Part shown: one piece after another, positions 44,048 through 52,864 of the stretch | Layout of the letters: the number at the start of each line of letters is the position of its first letter | How positions within the stretch are numbered: the stretch's first letter is position 1 | Origin: Rhizobium sp. P32RR-XVIII | GTDB lineage: Bacteria; Pseudomonadota; Alphaproteobacteria; Rhizobiales; Rhizobiaceae | Length of the DNA stretch: 64,000 nucleotides | Assembly: GCF_012641395.1 (NCBI RefSeq) | Contig: NZ_JABAIH010000002.1 | Location: forward strand, 832,192 to 896,191 | Reading direction: 5' to 3' | The notes under the pieces: model-generated | Told to the model about the DNA's origin: nothing | The model's database searches: none | What the model saw: only the letters and a program-made list of their open reading frames with translations | Position numbers and translations under genes: made by a program

Positions 44048-44682
44048 TCACAGGACGTGACATCGGTGAGCGTTTCATCCGAGCGGTAGAGATCAGCATG
44101 GTCTCCTTCGCATCGGTCGGCCCGAGGGTATCCAGCAGAGCCGCTTGGATCGAGTACCCTTACACCCAGGCAGATAAGAATGGCTGGGGCGCCGAGCGGC
44201 TTGCAGAGGAGCGGAAGGCCTTCTGGGCCACCATGCGGACGCCTACCGCTCGCGACATCACCGAAGCCGAAGAGACGCAAGGCTGGCTGTCCCATGTCCC
44301 CGACGAGAGCGAGCGCCGGTGCCTCACGGCATGGGCATGGTGCAGCGCTCGGAAGCGGTTCTTTAAGGACTGGTGCAGGGAAGAGGGCATTCACCCGGAG
44401 ACCGGTAGGCGCCGAAAAGAGCGGGCAATCTTGCGCATTTTGTTAGTAATTGGTTGTAAGCCATTGCAGCATAACGAAATCGACATAAATGCCCTGTTGC
44501 CTGATGACCCGGAAATCAGCGATAAAGATGTCATCATCGCAGAAGGTGCGACACACTGGCGGGACGCTGAGGCAAAGCCGACGGCCTGCGACTTTGACAT
44601 GACGCTGGAGCGGTTCGATTGGGCTGAGGCACAAAACGCCCGCCGCCGCCAGCGCGAGGCCCGCCGGAAACAGGCGGCATAA
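44044..44682 (+). CDS. DUF6362-like protein, possible late regulator
   Basis: From ATG 44044 the protein has 212 residues. It fits the DUF6362 pattern: PTARDITEAEETQGWLSHVP, RRCLTAWAWCSARKRFFKDW followed by a helical HTH-like part RRRKERAILRILLV and an Arg-rich C-terminus. It is the last gene of the early operon, before a structured gap and terminator and just upstream of the late genes, the place where phages encode late activators or antiterminators. That role is an inference. Confidence 0.7.
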   Translation: MITGRDIGERFIRAVEISMVSFASVGPRVSSRAAWIEYPYTQADKNGWGAERLAEERKAFWATMRTPTARDITEAEETQGWLSHVPDESERRCLTAWAWCSARKRFFKDWCREEGIHPETGRRRKERAILRILLVIGCKPLQHNEIDINALLPDDPEISDKDVIIAEGATHWRDAEAKPTACDFDMTLERFDWAEAQNARRRQREARRKQAA

Positions 44683-44713
44683 TTCGAGCATGCGCCCAAG
44701 GCGATTTGCTCTC

Positions 44714-44814
44714 GGCTACCGTTAAGGCGGTAGCTGCCCAATTCGAGGCCATGCCTCAACACAGGTAGGCTCCGGCCTCTGAATGTAGGCGGTGGTTCGT
44801 CACCGGGGACATTC
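44714..44814 (+). other. Cluster of hairpins in the early-late intergenic region
   Basis: The gap 44683-44968 has no gene I can support but is highly structured. GCTACCG / CGGTAGC (44715-44734, loop TTAAGG), GAGGC / GCCTC (44745-44757, loop CAT), AGGC / GCCT (44767-44778) and GAATGT / ACATTC (44781-44814) enclosing GGTG / CACC (44791-44804) follow one another and end at the terminator 44928-44954. It may be a small RNA or an antitermination site. Confidence 0.45.
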
Positions 44815-44927
44815 AAGCCAGCGCGTGAACACACGGTGCTATCGGCAGAGTGCGCACGAAACTGATTGTGGAGCCATCATAAACAACACCGGCCACGCTT
44901 CGGCGCACCCTGGCTGGTTACTCATAG

Positions 44928-44954
44928 CCCGTCACCACCCGGTGGCGGGTTTTT
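44928..44954 (+). terminator. Rho-independent terminator before the late region
   Basis: A 9-bp stem CCCGTCACC (44928-44936) / GGTGGCGGG (44941-44949) with one G-T pair, loop ACCC, and then TTTTT. It lies 15 bases before the DUF3307 start, so it separates early transcription from the late genes. Confidence 0.85.
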
Positions 44955-44968
44955 CATTTGGAGAGATC

Positions 44969-45325
44969 ATGGAAAGCGTCCTGACCTTGGCTTTGATGCT
45001 GCTGGCCGTTCACTGGCTGCTCGACTATCCACTGCAAGGTGACTTCCTCTCCAAGGGCAAACAATTAGGCCCGCTGCGCGTTTACCACCTGATCGCACAT
45101 TCCGGCATTGAAGGCGCCGGCGTAGGGCTGGTCACCGGCAATGTGTGGATCGGGTTAGCGGAATGGCTGGCTCACACGATCATCGACGAGGCGAAGGTGC
45201 AGGGCAGAACGACGTTCGCCCAGGACCAAGCCTTACACATCGCCTGCAAGGCCGTCTGGCTCGCCTACCTCCTCCTGTCCGCAACGCTTCTTCATGGATC
45301 GTCTATCTCGCCCTGGTGGCGCTGA
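44969..45325 (+). CDS. DUF3307 membrane protein
   Basis: The 118-residue protein starts at ATG 44969 with GGAGAGATC just upstream. It has the DUF3307 start AVHWLLDYPLQGDFLSKGKQ, then a helix with HLIAHSGIEGAGVGLVTGNV and HTIIDEAK, and about three membrane segments. The family occurs in phages and chromosomes with no established role. A part in lysis or membrane modification is possible. It directly follows the terminator. Confidence 0.8.
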   Translation: MESVLTLALMLLAVHWLLDYPLQGDFLSKGKQLGPLRVYHLIAHSGIEGAGVGLVTGNVWIGLAEWLAHTIIDEAKVQGRTTFAQDQALHIACKAVWLAYLLLSATLLHGSSISPWWR

Positions 45326-45362
45326 TGTTCTTCATTGGCTCGCTGTCTATGTGGTGGCGGTC

Positions 45363-45452
45363 ATGACTCCCCGTGCAGAACGCGCGGTCCTCGTATTTCT
45401 CTGTGCTGTTGCCGCCGCCTGTTTCGTCTATGCGTTGTGGTACATCTGGTAG
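45363..45452 (+). CDS. 29-residue membrane peptide
   Basis: ATG 45363 opens a short frame with one hydrophobic helix (VLVFLCAVAAACFVYALWYI) and a basic N-terminus (TPRAER). It may be a small membrane protein coupled to DUF3307 through a 12-codon frame at 45325-45363. Weak evidence. Confidence 0.35.
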   Translation: MTPRAERAVLVFLCAVAAACFVYALWYIW

Positions 45453-45507
45453 AAAATTCATATCGCGAAATGCGATGGCCTCATCGGCTAGTAGAAATGA
45501 TTTTGCT

Positions 45508-45690
45508 CTATTGGCCTTGTTCTGCTCGAATCAAGGCATGCTGCTGCAGGTGGTAAACATCTGCCTCAGCTTCACTGTAAAAAAACTTCTCTCGGAGTGG
45601 TACCCCTCCGACATTGTATGTGTAGACCGACCAACCATCGGCGACCTTCTTCTTCATCACCGAGGCCATCGGCTTATCTGAGAACCCCAT
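45508..45690 (-). CDS. Small antisense protein (60 residues)
   Basis: The protein (ADGWSVYTYNVGGVPLREKF, FYSEAEADVYHLQQHA) looks compact: two strands and a helix. It is 49 bases downstream of the 286-residue minus-strand gene and may form an operon with it. The region is more AT-rich than the phage backbone. No family is recognised. Confidence 0.5.
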   Translation of the reverse strand: MGFSDKPMASVMKKKVADGWSVYTYNVGGVPLREKFFYSEAEADVYHLQQHALIRAEQGQ

Positions 45691-45739
45691 TCCATCCCTC
45701 GAAGGTTAGGCATGCCAGTCTTGAAAAACTCACCAGTCC

Positions 45740-46600
45740 CTACGATGATGCAGGTTGGTTGCTCATCGCGTCAAGCTTGGCCAGCCATCTAATGTGGCCG
45801 CCTGCTTGGGTTATCATGTAGATAGCGAGTTCCAAGGGAGGCTGCGAGGGCTCCTCTGCGCCCGGCTCATGTCGATAAAAGTGCGCGCCATCGATCCAAT
45901 CCTTGAAAGAGGCAACCTGCTTCTGCGCGAGATAAATAGCGGGTTTCTGGTCGGCATAAATTCGATTGACGAGAGGCTCTAGATGTTTCTGCACCTCGCC
46001 GCCGCTAAGTTGGTGCGAAGTTGGAAACATTAAGCGAAACAGGCTCTCGGTGGCAAAGAAGCTCGATCGGAGCGCACCTTTGCCATCCGGTGGGCTCTTG
46101 TCCAAGTATGAGAAACCCTGCTCATAGACGGATCGGACGCCATTGTATCTGACGCCGATGAGAGCCGTAATGACCGATATGCGAACGGCTTCGAAGGCCT
46201 CGTCGACAGTCAGATGCACGCCGCCCAAATCATCGATTCGATACCTGAGGTCTTCCTCCGCGAATATCTCTCGGGCAGCTTTCAGAAACCGAGCTTGGAA
46301 TACTCTGGAACGCTCTTGTTGGAACTGGTTATTAAGCTTCTTATAACGAACGGTAATTAGGTCCAGAAAATCACGAAGATCCAGGTCCTTGACGATGCTC
46401 GGCCAAGCAGACGCATAGCTAGAGTTTCCGGGAATAGGTATCCCAAGTTCACGAGCTAGGACTTGCCCAAAGTCTTCTGCAAAGAAATTTTCGCCGATAA
46501 GAAAACCAATCCTTCGACGAGCCCTCTCGCTGTCCGGCAGAAGCTCCGAGTTTCGAAGATATAGTTGAGAAAATCGATGTCCCTTTGGGGCCTCATTCAT
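45740..46600 (-). CDS. Unknown accessory protein, candidate phage-defence factor
   Basis: The ATG at 46600 gives 286 residues; an in-frame TTG at 46636 is the other option. The N-terminal part holds SELLPDSERARRRIGFLIGE; the C-terminal part has SFKDWIDGAHFYRHEPGAEE and a helix LELAIYMITQAGGHIRWLAK. The H-F-Y-R-H patch recalls HEPN-like abortive-infection proteins, but no family is certain. Lower GC, antisense orientation and placement exactly between the early and packaging genes mark it as a cargo gene expressed in the lysogen. It lies 49 bases from the small terminase start. Confidence 0.6.
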   Translation of the reverse strand: MNEAPKGHRFSQLYLRNSELLPDSERARRRIGFLIGENFFAEDFGQVLARELGIPIPGNSSYASAWPSIVKDLDLRDFLDLITVRYKKLNNQFQQERSRVFQARFLKAAREIFAEEDLRYRIDDLGGVHLTVDEAFEAVRISVITALIGVRYNGVRSVYEQGFSYLDKSPPDGKGALRSSFFATESLFRLMFPTSHQLSGGEVQKHLEPLVNRIYADQKPAIYLAQKQVASFKDWIDGAHFYRHEPGAEEPSQPPLELAIYMITQAGGHIRWLAKLDAMSNQPASS

Positions 46601-46648
46601 CTGTTTGCACCATGCAGTCGTGTTGAAATAAATCAAAGGTAATCAGAC

Positions 46649-47026
46649 GTGGCACGCGGTGGCAAGAGGACCGGCGCTGGCCGCCCCAGAGGGGCAGCTA
46701 CGAAGCGAACGCGCGAGATAGCTGACAAGGCATCGTCCGAAGGACTGACGCCTTTGGAGGTCATGCTGACGGCAATGCGCGAACACGCCAAGCAGAAGGA
46801 TTGGGATGCTGCTGCATCCATCGCGAAGGACGCGGCGCCATACATGCATGCCAAGCTCGCCAGCGTGCAGCACTCAGGGCCAAAGGGTGGCCCAATCCAG
46901 ACCGTCGACCTAACCAACGTATCGGATGATCAGCTTGCAGCACTCGAAGCTATCTTCGGCCCGCTTGCCGGATCCGGCGACGATGATGCGGGCGATCCGG
47001 GCGGAGAGGGCAAGGAGAGCCGCTGA
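46649..47026 (+). CDS. Small terminase-like protein
   Basis: The GTG start at 46649 follows AAAGG by 9 bases. The 125-residue protein begins ARGGKRTGAGRPRGAATKRT, the G-A-G-R-P basic start common to phage small terminases, then a helical part (EVMLTAMREHAKQKDWDAAA) and an acidic Gly tail. It overlaps the large terminase by 44 bases. It should recognise the packaging site. Confidence 0.75.
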   Translation: MARGGKRTGAGRPRGAATKRTREIADKASSEGLTPLEVMLTAMREHAKQKDWDAAASIAKDAAPYMHAKLASVQHSGPKGGPIQTVDLTNVSDDQLAALEAIFGPLAGSGDDDAGDPGGEGKESR

Positions 47027-48485
47027 CGCCGAACGGGAACGCATCGCCAAGGATGCGGAGCGCATACGGGCGCGCTGCCAAACCCTGGCTGGCTTCGTTC
47101 GTGAAGCATGGCATGTGCTGGAGCCTACGCAACCATATATCCACGGCTGGCATATCGATGCGATCTGCTCGCATCTCGAAGCCATCACCAAGGGCACGTT
47201 CCTTGCGATGGGGCTTTCGAACCGGCTGCTGATCAATGTCCCGCCCGGGACGATGAAATCCCTTCTCGCCTCGGTCTTCTGGCCGGCGTGGGAATGGGGC
47301 CCGATGCAGATGCCGGGCATGCGATATCTCTCGACCTCGTATTCGGAAAGCTACGTCAAGCGCGACAGCCGCCGGATGCGCGATCTGATCAAGTCAGAGT
47401 GGTATCAATCGCTCTGGCCGGAAGTGAAGCTTAGCCGTGAGGGCGAGGCATCATTCGCCAACAGCAAGACCGGGTTTCGCGAGGGCGTTCCGTTCTCGAG
47501 CATGACCGGCGGCCGCGGTGACCGGGTTATCATCGATGACCCGCATTCGACCGAGACCGCGGAAAGCCCTGCAGAGCGTCAAAGGACAACGCGCATCTTC
47601 CGGGAATCGGTCCCGTCTCGCGTGAACGATCCGGAAAAGTCGGCGATCGTCGTCATCATGCAGCGCCTGCACGAGGATGATGTCTCAGGCCAGATCATGA
47701 AGCTCGGGCTTGGCTACCAGCATCTGATGCTGCCGATGAAGTTCGAACCGGAACGGCGTTGCAAGACTGCCCTCGGCTTCGAAGACCCGCGTACCGATGA
47801 CGGTGATCTGCTCTTTCCCGAGCGGTTCCCGCCGGAAGTGCTTACCCGAGATCAGAAGGCGCTCACCGATTATGCGGTGTCCGGTCAATACCAGCAGCGC
47901 CCCGTTCCTCGCGAGGGCGGCCTGTTCAAGCGTGAGTGGTTCACCGGCAAGATCATCCGCCAGGCTCCGGCAGGCACAGTGTGGGTTCGTCATTGGGACT
48001 TGGCTGCAACGAAAAAGGCGACCGCGGCGCGGACCGCTGGCGTGAAGCTTGGTCGCGCGCCCGATGGTTCATTCGTCGTCGGGCATGTCGCCAAGACACA
48101 AGACGAAGGCAACAAGGTTCGGCTGCTTATCAAAGGTACGGCCGAGATTGACGGCAAGGATGTCGAGATCAGCCTACCGCAGGATCCGGGCCAAGCTGGC
48201 AAGGTGCAGGCGCAGGACATGGTTGCCATGCTGGCCGGCTGGAAGGTGAAGGCAGAGCCGGAAACCGGCGACAAGGTGACCCGCGCCGAACCGTTCTCAA
48301 GCCAGTGCGAGGCGGGCAACGTTTACCTGATCCAGGCGGATTGGAATGAAGACTACCTCGACGAGCTGTGCCTGTTCCCGGGCGGTTCGTTCAAGGACCA
48401 GGTTGACGCCTCATCGGGCGCCTTCGGGCGACTGCTGAAGCCTCGACCGCAGCAAGCCCTATTCGGAACATACGGAAACCGTTGA
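46983..48485 (+). CDS. Large terminase subunit
   Basis: From ATG 46983 the protein has 500 residues. The ATPase part has an atypical Walker A (NVPPGTMKS) and Walker B RVIIDDPHS, then the motor coupling region VVIMQRLHEDDVSGQI. The nuclease part has acidic residues in VRHWDLA and LPQDPGQAGK. It cuts and packages phage DNA. The start is inside the small terminase gene; the stop overlaps the portal ATG (TGATG). Confidence 0.92.
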   Translation: MMRAIRAERARRAADAERERIAKDAERIRARCQTLAGFVREAWHVLEPTQPYIHGWHIDAICSHLEAITKGTFLAMGLSNRLLINVPPGTMKSLLASVFWPAWEWGPMQMPGMRYLSTSYSESYVKRDSRRMRDLIKSEWYQSLWPEVKLSREGEASFANSKTGFREGVPFSSMTGGRGDRVIIDDPHSTETAESPAERQRTTRIFRESVPSRVNDPEKSAIVVIMQRLHEDDVSGQIMKLGLGYQHLMLPMKFEPERRCKTALGFEDPRTDDGDLLFPERFPPEVLTRDQKALTDYAVSGQYQQRPVPREGGLFKREWFTGKIIRQAPAGTVWVRHWDLAATKKATAARTAGVKLGRAPDGSFVVGHVAKTQDEGNKVRLLIKGTAEIDGKDVEISLPQDPGQAGKVQAQDMVAMLAGWKVKAEPETGDKVTRAEPFSSQCEAGNVYLIQADWNEDYLDELCLFPGGSFKDQVDASSGAFGRLLKPRPQQALFGTYGNR

Positions 48486-49969
48486 TGCCAGAAGCGAAGC
48501 CGAGCGATACCAGCTCCGACTACAAGGCGATGTGCTCGTATTGGGACATGGTCTCGACGATCCTGGGCGGCGCCGATGCTATGCGCGCGGCGGGCGTCAA
48601 GTACCTGCCGAAGTTCCCGAACGAGAGCCAGCCTGATTACGACTTCCGCCGGCAGAACAGCAAGTTCACCAACATCTTCCGGGATATCGTTGAGAACCTG
48701 GCCGCCAAGCCTTTCGCAAAGGAAGTTTCACTCTCCGACAAGGTGAGCGAGCGTATCAAGAAGCTGTCCGAGAACATCACCGGGCAGGGCGATCATCTGC
48801 ACGTCTTCGCGGCAAATTGCTTCTTCCGGGGCATCGGCTATGCGATCGACTGGATCCTCGTCGACTACACCAAGAATGTCCCGGAGAACGCCACACAGGC
48901 AGATGAGGAGAGGATCGGCGCGCGGCCCTATTGGGTGCCTGTCACGGCTCAGAACCTCATTGCCGCCTATTCCGAGATGATCGGAGGCGTGGAAACCTTC
49001 GTCCATGTCCGCATCAAGGAAGATACGACAGAGCGGGCCGGTTATGGCGAGAAGACGATCGAGCGGGTGCGCGTCCTCAATCGTGAGGTGACGCGGGATG
49101 AGCGCGGCGAGGCGATATCGGCCGCTCCGGCAACATGGGAGCTGCTGGAGAAGCGCAAGGGACAATCGGGCGAAGAGGTTTGGACATCGGTCGGCTCCGG
49201 ACCCATCACCATCGGCGTCATCCCGATCGTGCCTTTCCTGACCGGCCGCCGCGTCGGTCATTCCTGGCAGGTGATCCCGCCTCTCAAGGATGCCGCCTTC
49301 CTCCAGGTCGAGCACTACCAGCAAGAGAGCGGGCTGAAATACATCAAGGAGCTGACCTGCTTCCCAATGCTTGCCGCGAACGGCGTAACGCCTCCGGTGG
49401 GAGAGGATGGCAAGCCCGCGCCGGTTCCCGTCGGGCCAAAGTCTGTCCTGTATGCCCCGCCCAACGGTGACGGCCAGCATGGCGAGTGGAAGTTCATCGA
49501 GCCGTCGGCGGAATCGCTCCGGTTCCTCGCCGAGGATGTGAAGCAGACCGAGCAGCAGTTGCGCGAGCTCGGGCGCCAGCCACTCACAGCACAGACCGGC
49601 AATCTCACGGTGGTGACAACCGCCTTTGCCGCACAGAAGGGTAATAGCGCCATTCAGGCTTGGGCGCTGAACCTGAAGGATGCGCTTGAGAATGCCATGA
49701 AGCTGACGGCCATGTGGCTCCGCGAGACTGAGGAGCCGGAAGTCGCGGTCCATGATGATTTCGATCTGGACCCGAACGACGAGAAGGGACCGGACACGCT
49801 GATCAAGATGCGGGCTGCCGGCGACCTGTCACAGCGCACGCTCTGGAGCGAGATGCGCCGCCGCAATGTGCTCTCCCCGGAGTTCGACCCGGAGGCGGAA
49901 GAACGGGCGATCATCGATGAAATTCCCTCCGATCCTTCGGAGGATGAGCAGAGCGCAGCGCTCGCTTAG
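48485..49969 (+). CDS. DUF4055 portal protein
   Basis: The 494-residue protein fits the DUF4055 portal family: MRAAGVKYLPKFPNESQPDY at the start, FRDIVENLAAKPFAKEVSLS, and the late LAEDVKQTEQQLRELGRQPL. It forms the dodecameric ring through which DNA enters the head. The ATG at 48485 shares bases with the terminase TGA. It is followed by a 141-base gap with a small hairpin. Confidence 0.85.
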   Translation: MPEAKPSDTSSDYKAMCSYWDMVSTILGGADAMRAAGVKYLPKFPNESQPDYDFRRQNSKFTNIFRDIVENLAAKPFAKEVSLSDKVSERIKKLSENITGQGDHLHVFAANCFFRGIGYAIDWILVDYTKNVPENATQADEERIGARPYWVPVTAQNLIAAYSEMIGGVETFVHVRIKEDTTERAGYGEKTIERVRVLNREVTRDERGEAISAAPATWELLEKRKGQSGEEVWTSVGSGPITIGVIPIVPFLTGRRVGHSWQVIPPLKDAAFLQVEHYQQESGLKYIKELTCFPMLAANGVTPPVGEDGKPAPVPVGPKSVLYAPPNGDGQHGEWKFIEPSAESLRFLAEDVKQTEQQLRELGRQPLTAQTGNLTVVTTAFAAQKGNSAIQAWALNLKDALENAMKLTAMWLRETEEPEVAVHDDFDLDPNDEKGPDTLIKMRAAGDLSQRTLWSEMRRRNVLSPEFDPEAEERAIIDEIPSDPSEDEQSAALA

Positions 49970-49979
49970 CCACACAGTT

Positions 49980-49997
49980 AGCCGCCCACGCGGCTTT
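49980..49997 (+). terminator. Hairpin after the portal gene
   Basis: AGCCGC (49980-49985) and GCGGCT (49990-49995) form a perfect 6-bp stem with loop CCAC, followed by only a short TTT. It may be a weak terminator or an mRNA-processing hairpin before the scaffold gene. Confidence 0.35.
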
Positions 49998-50110
49998 GTA
50001 CCGTCGCAGCCTTCTGACTGCGGCGCGCTTCTCATGCTCGCCTGTGGATGCGGGAGGGCGACCGGATCGGATGATCCATAGCAAAGGGCGGATGCCCGGA
50101 AAGAGCAGTC

Positions 50111-50872
50111 ATGAAACTGAAGACGATCACGACCGCAGACGGCAAGACCTATGCGGAGGTCAGCGACGGCAAGCCGCTTTTCATCGGTGACGATGGCAAG
50201 GAAATCGCTTTCGATGCGCCTGGCACAGTGGCAACCATCTCCCGCCTCAACGGCGAGGCGAAGGGCCATCGCGAGGGCAAGGAAGCGGCTGAGGCGGCGC
50301 TTAAGGTGTTCGAAGGTCTCGACGCGACGGCGGCCAAGGATGCGCTCGCCAAGCTGAAGACGATCGACGACAAGAAGCTGATCGATGCCGGCGAGGTCGA
50401 GAAGGTCAAGGCTGAAGCGATCAAGGCTACCGAGGAGAAATATGCTCCGATCGTCAAGGAGAATGAAACGCTCAAGGGCCAGCTCGACAGCGAGATGATC
50501 GGCGGCGCGTTCTCCCGGTCCAAGTATGCGACCGATAAGCTCGCGATCCCGGCCGACTTCGTGCAGGCCCGTTTCGGTACGAACTTCAAGCGCGAGGATG
50601 GCAAGGTCGTTGGCTACGATCAGGCCGGAAATAAGCTCTATTCCAAGGCTCGCCCGGGTGAGCTGGCGGACTTCGACGAGGCGCTTGAGCTCCTCGTCGA
50701 CGCTTACCCGCAGAAGGCCAGCATCCTGAAGGGCAACGGCCATTCGGGCGGCGGTGGCAAGCCCGGCAACGGGCAGGGCGGTGGCAAGACGATCACCCGC
50801 GCAGAATTCAACCAGATGACGCCCCCCGATCAGGCCGCCAAGGTCCGCGAAGGCTTCACGGTCACCGAGTAA
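50111..50872 (+). CDS. Scaffold-like head assembly protein (DUF6651-like)
   Basis: The 253-residue protein is highly charged and helical (EKVKAEAIKATEEKYAPIVK) with a beta-like start and a Gly-rich hinge (GHSGGGGKPGNGQGGGK) before the C-terminus. Its location just before the coat gene and composition are those of phage scaffolding proteins. DUF6651 is the closest annotation I recall. It should guide procapsid assembly and leave the head. Confidence 0.72.
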   Translation: MKLKTITTADGKTYAEVSDGKPLFIGDDGKEIAFDAPGTVATISRLNGEAKGHREGKEAAEAALKVFEGLDATAAKDALAKLKTIDDKKLIDAGEVEKVKAEAIKATEEKYAPIVKENETLKGQLDSEMIGGAFSRSKYATDKLAIPADFVQARFGTNFKREDGKVVGYDQAGNKLYSKARPGELADFDEALELLVDAYPQKASILKGNGHSGGGGKPGNGQGGGKTITRAEFNQMTPPDQAAKVREGFTVTE

Positions 50873-50975
50873 CCCGCAGTTTCTGCCGCGATCCGGATGG
50901 ATGGCGGTGTTCCGGGCTGGATAGCCCAACCCAACCCAATGACATCGCCATCAACTCCTAGAAAGGGCAAGCTCA

Positions 50976-52139
50976 ATGGCTAATACGCTCACCGGTCTCA
51001 CGACCACGCTTTACAACGCACTCGACGTCGTCTCCCGCGAAATGGTTGGCTTCATCCCGGCTGTCACGTCCGACATGACCTATGAGCGCGCCGCCGTCGG
51101 TCAGACCGTATCGTCTCCGGTTGCGCCGGCAGCAACGGCAACCGACATCACGCCGGCCGTGACTGCACCGAACGACGGTGACCAGACCATCGGCAACGTG
51201 CAGATGACCATCACCAAGGCCCGCCGCGTCCCGATCCGTTGGAACGGCGAAGAAAAGCGCGGTCTCGACAACAACGGCGCCAGCTACAACGTCATCCTTC
51301 GCGACCAGTTCGCCCAGGGTATCCGCACCCTCGTGAACGAAATCGAGGCCGATCTTGGCGCGCTGCATGTGAATGCATCTCGCGCTGTCGGTACGGCCGG
51401 CACGGCTCCCTTCGGTACCGCTGGCGATCTCAGCGACACCGCCGGTGCGCTGCGCATCCTCGAAGACAACGGCGCTCAGGGTCTGGACTTCCAGATGGTG
51501 CTTGGTTCCGGCGCGATGCAGAACCTCCGCGGTAAGCAGTCGGTTCTCTTCAAGGTCAACGAAGCCGGCCGCGAAGACATGCTCCGCAACGGCATCACCG
51601 ATCGCCTGCAGAACTTCGCACTTCGCAACTCCGCTGGTGTGAAGAACTTCACCAAGGGCACTGGTGCATCGGCGACGACGAACACTGCAAGCTATGCCAT
51701 CGGCGCGACCGTGATCACCCTGGCATCGGCCGGCACCGGTACGATACTTGCCGGTGACGTGATCACCTTCGCAGGCGATACCAACCAATATGTGGTCGCC
51801 TCTGGTGACTCCGACGTCTCGAACGCCGGCACGATCACGCTGCAGGCTCCTGGCCTTCGTCAGGCTATCCCGGCCTCCGCGACGGCAATCACGGTTGTCG
51901 GCAGCTCCGCCCGCAACATGTTCTTCGCCCGCTCGGCAATCGCTCTTGCGACCCGCGCGCCGGCTCTCCCGGCACAGGGCGACATGGCGGCCGACCGCAT
52001 CATCATCACCGATCCGCTCTCCGGTCTTTCCTTCGAGGTCTCGCTTTACGAGCAGTATCGCCAGATCCAGTACGAAATCGCAGCGGCTTGGGGTTGCGCA
52101 GCGATCAAGAAGGAACACATCGGTCTGCTGCTCGGCTGA
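50976..52139 (+). CDS. Major coat protein, P22 gp5-like
   Basis: The 387-residue protein has the P22 coat family look: start ANTLTGLTTTLYNALDVVSR, then KARRVPIRWNGEEKRGLDNN and the end LYEQYRQIQYEIAAAWGCAA. An extra beta domain, as in P22 gp5, fits residues 225-310 (SAGTGTILAGDVITFAGDTN). It forms the icosahedral shell. A strong hairpin follows the stop. Confidence 0.85.
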   Translation: MANTLTGLTTTLYNALDVVSREMVGFIPAVTSDMTYERAAVGQTVSSPVAPAATATDITPAVTAPNDGDQTIGNVQMTITKARRVPIRWNGEEKRGLDNNGASYNVILRDQFAQGIRTLVNEIEADLGALHVNASRAVGTAGTAPFGTAGDLSDTAGALRILEDNGAQGLDFQMVLGSGAMQNLRGKQSVLFKVNEAGREDMLRNGITDRLQNFALRNSAGVKNFTKGTGASATTNTASYAIGATVITLASAGTGTILAGDVITFAGDTNQYVVASGDSDVSNAGTITLQAPGLRQAIPASATAITVVGSSARNMFFARSAIALATRAPALPAQGDMAADRIIITDPLSGLSFEVSLYEQYRQIQYEIAAAWGCAAIKKEHIGLLLG

Positions 52140-52154
52140 CCGGTCTGAACAACC

Positions 52155-52176
52155 GGCCGGGGCTTCGGCCCCGGTC
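52155..52176. terminator. UUCG-loop hairpin after the coat gene
   Basis: CCGGGGC (52157-52163), loop TTCG, GCCCCGG (52168-52174), with one wobble and one more pair outside. It stands between the coat stop and the end of a minus-strand gene, so it may end transcription from both sides, or cap the abundant coat mRNA. There is no T-run. Confidence 0.55.
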
Positions 52177-52400
52177 TAATTCTCGTCTGCCGAGGCTCGA
52201 CCTGGTGAATTACCCTCAGGCTCGCTGATGGCTTGGTCCAGGTTGATGTTCAGCAAGTGGCAGAGGTCTTCTGCCTCATCCCTCAGGAGGCCCTTTAGTG
52301 GCATCCCGGGAGGCATCTCGGCAATCAGACTGGTGTGCGTGTCCACAACATCCCAGCCGGTCACCAAATTGAGGGTCAAGTCGTATCTATTGGTGCTCAT
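52176..52400 (-). CDS. Small antisense protein (74 residues)
   Basis: The protein starts STNRYDLTLNLVTGWDVVDT and has an acidic helix (RDEAEDLCHLLNINLDQAIS). It fills the gap between coat and the next head gene on the opposite strand, like the other inserted genes. No family or promoter is certain. Confidence 0.5.
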   Translation of the reverse strand: MSTNRYDLTLNLVTGWDVVDTHTSLIAEMPPGMPLKGLLRDEAEDLCHLLNINLDQAISEPEGNSPGRASADEN

Positions 52401-52456
52401 CGGGCAATCGAACGCAGTCCGGGATACTTTGTTCCAAGCAAAAACGGAGAACGAAC

Positions 52457-52864
52457 ATGGAAACGATGAAGGTCAAGCCGTGGTCTGAGGACCAGGGCGA
52501 TCATGTGCTGATCAACAAGGCGGATTTCGATCCTGATAAGCACATCCTCTACGGCGACGGGGATAGCGGCGGTGCTTCTGTCCTGCGACAGGACGGCCCA
52601 ACGGTCGCGGAATATGTGGCCGCCGGTTATCTCGCTTCCAACTATCCGCCGAGCGGATACGCGTCCCGAAGCACGCCGGAAGAAATCGACGAAGCCGTGG
52701 CCGCGCAGGCTGTCAAGACGCCCGCCGAAGTGCTCGCGATGGCGACGGATACCGACGTCCATTTCAAGACCTTCCAAGCGGAAGCCCGGAAACTCCTTGG
52801 CGAGAACACGCCAGCGACCAAGGATGAAATTGTCGCCGCTCTCGAGGCTCTGTCTCAGCAGTGA
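52457..52864 (+). CDS. Head-region protein of unknown role
   Basis: The 135-residue protein has an N-terminal beta part (FDPDKHILYGDGDSGGASVL) and helical C-terminal part resembling SAP/HeH-like turns (FQAEARKLLGENTPATKDEI). It follows the coat gene, where head-decoration or linker genes occur. Its stop overlaps the next start (GTGA). Confidence 0.62.
   Translation: METMKVKPWSEDQGDHVLINKADFDPDKHILYGDGDSGGASVLRQDGPTVAEYVAAGYLASNYPPSGYASRSTPEEIDEAVAAQAVKTPAEVLAMATDTDVHFKTFQAEARKLLGENTPATKDEIVAALEALSQQ

Noticed and set aside
50973..52118. 381-codon frame opposite the coat gene
   Set aside because: Shadow of the coat gene, whose composition and family pattern are clear.
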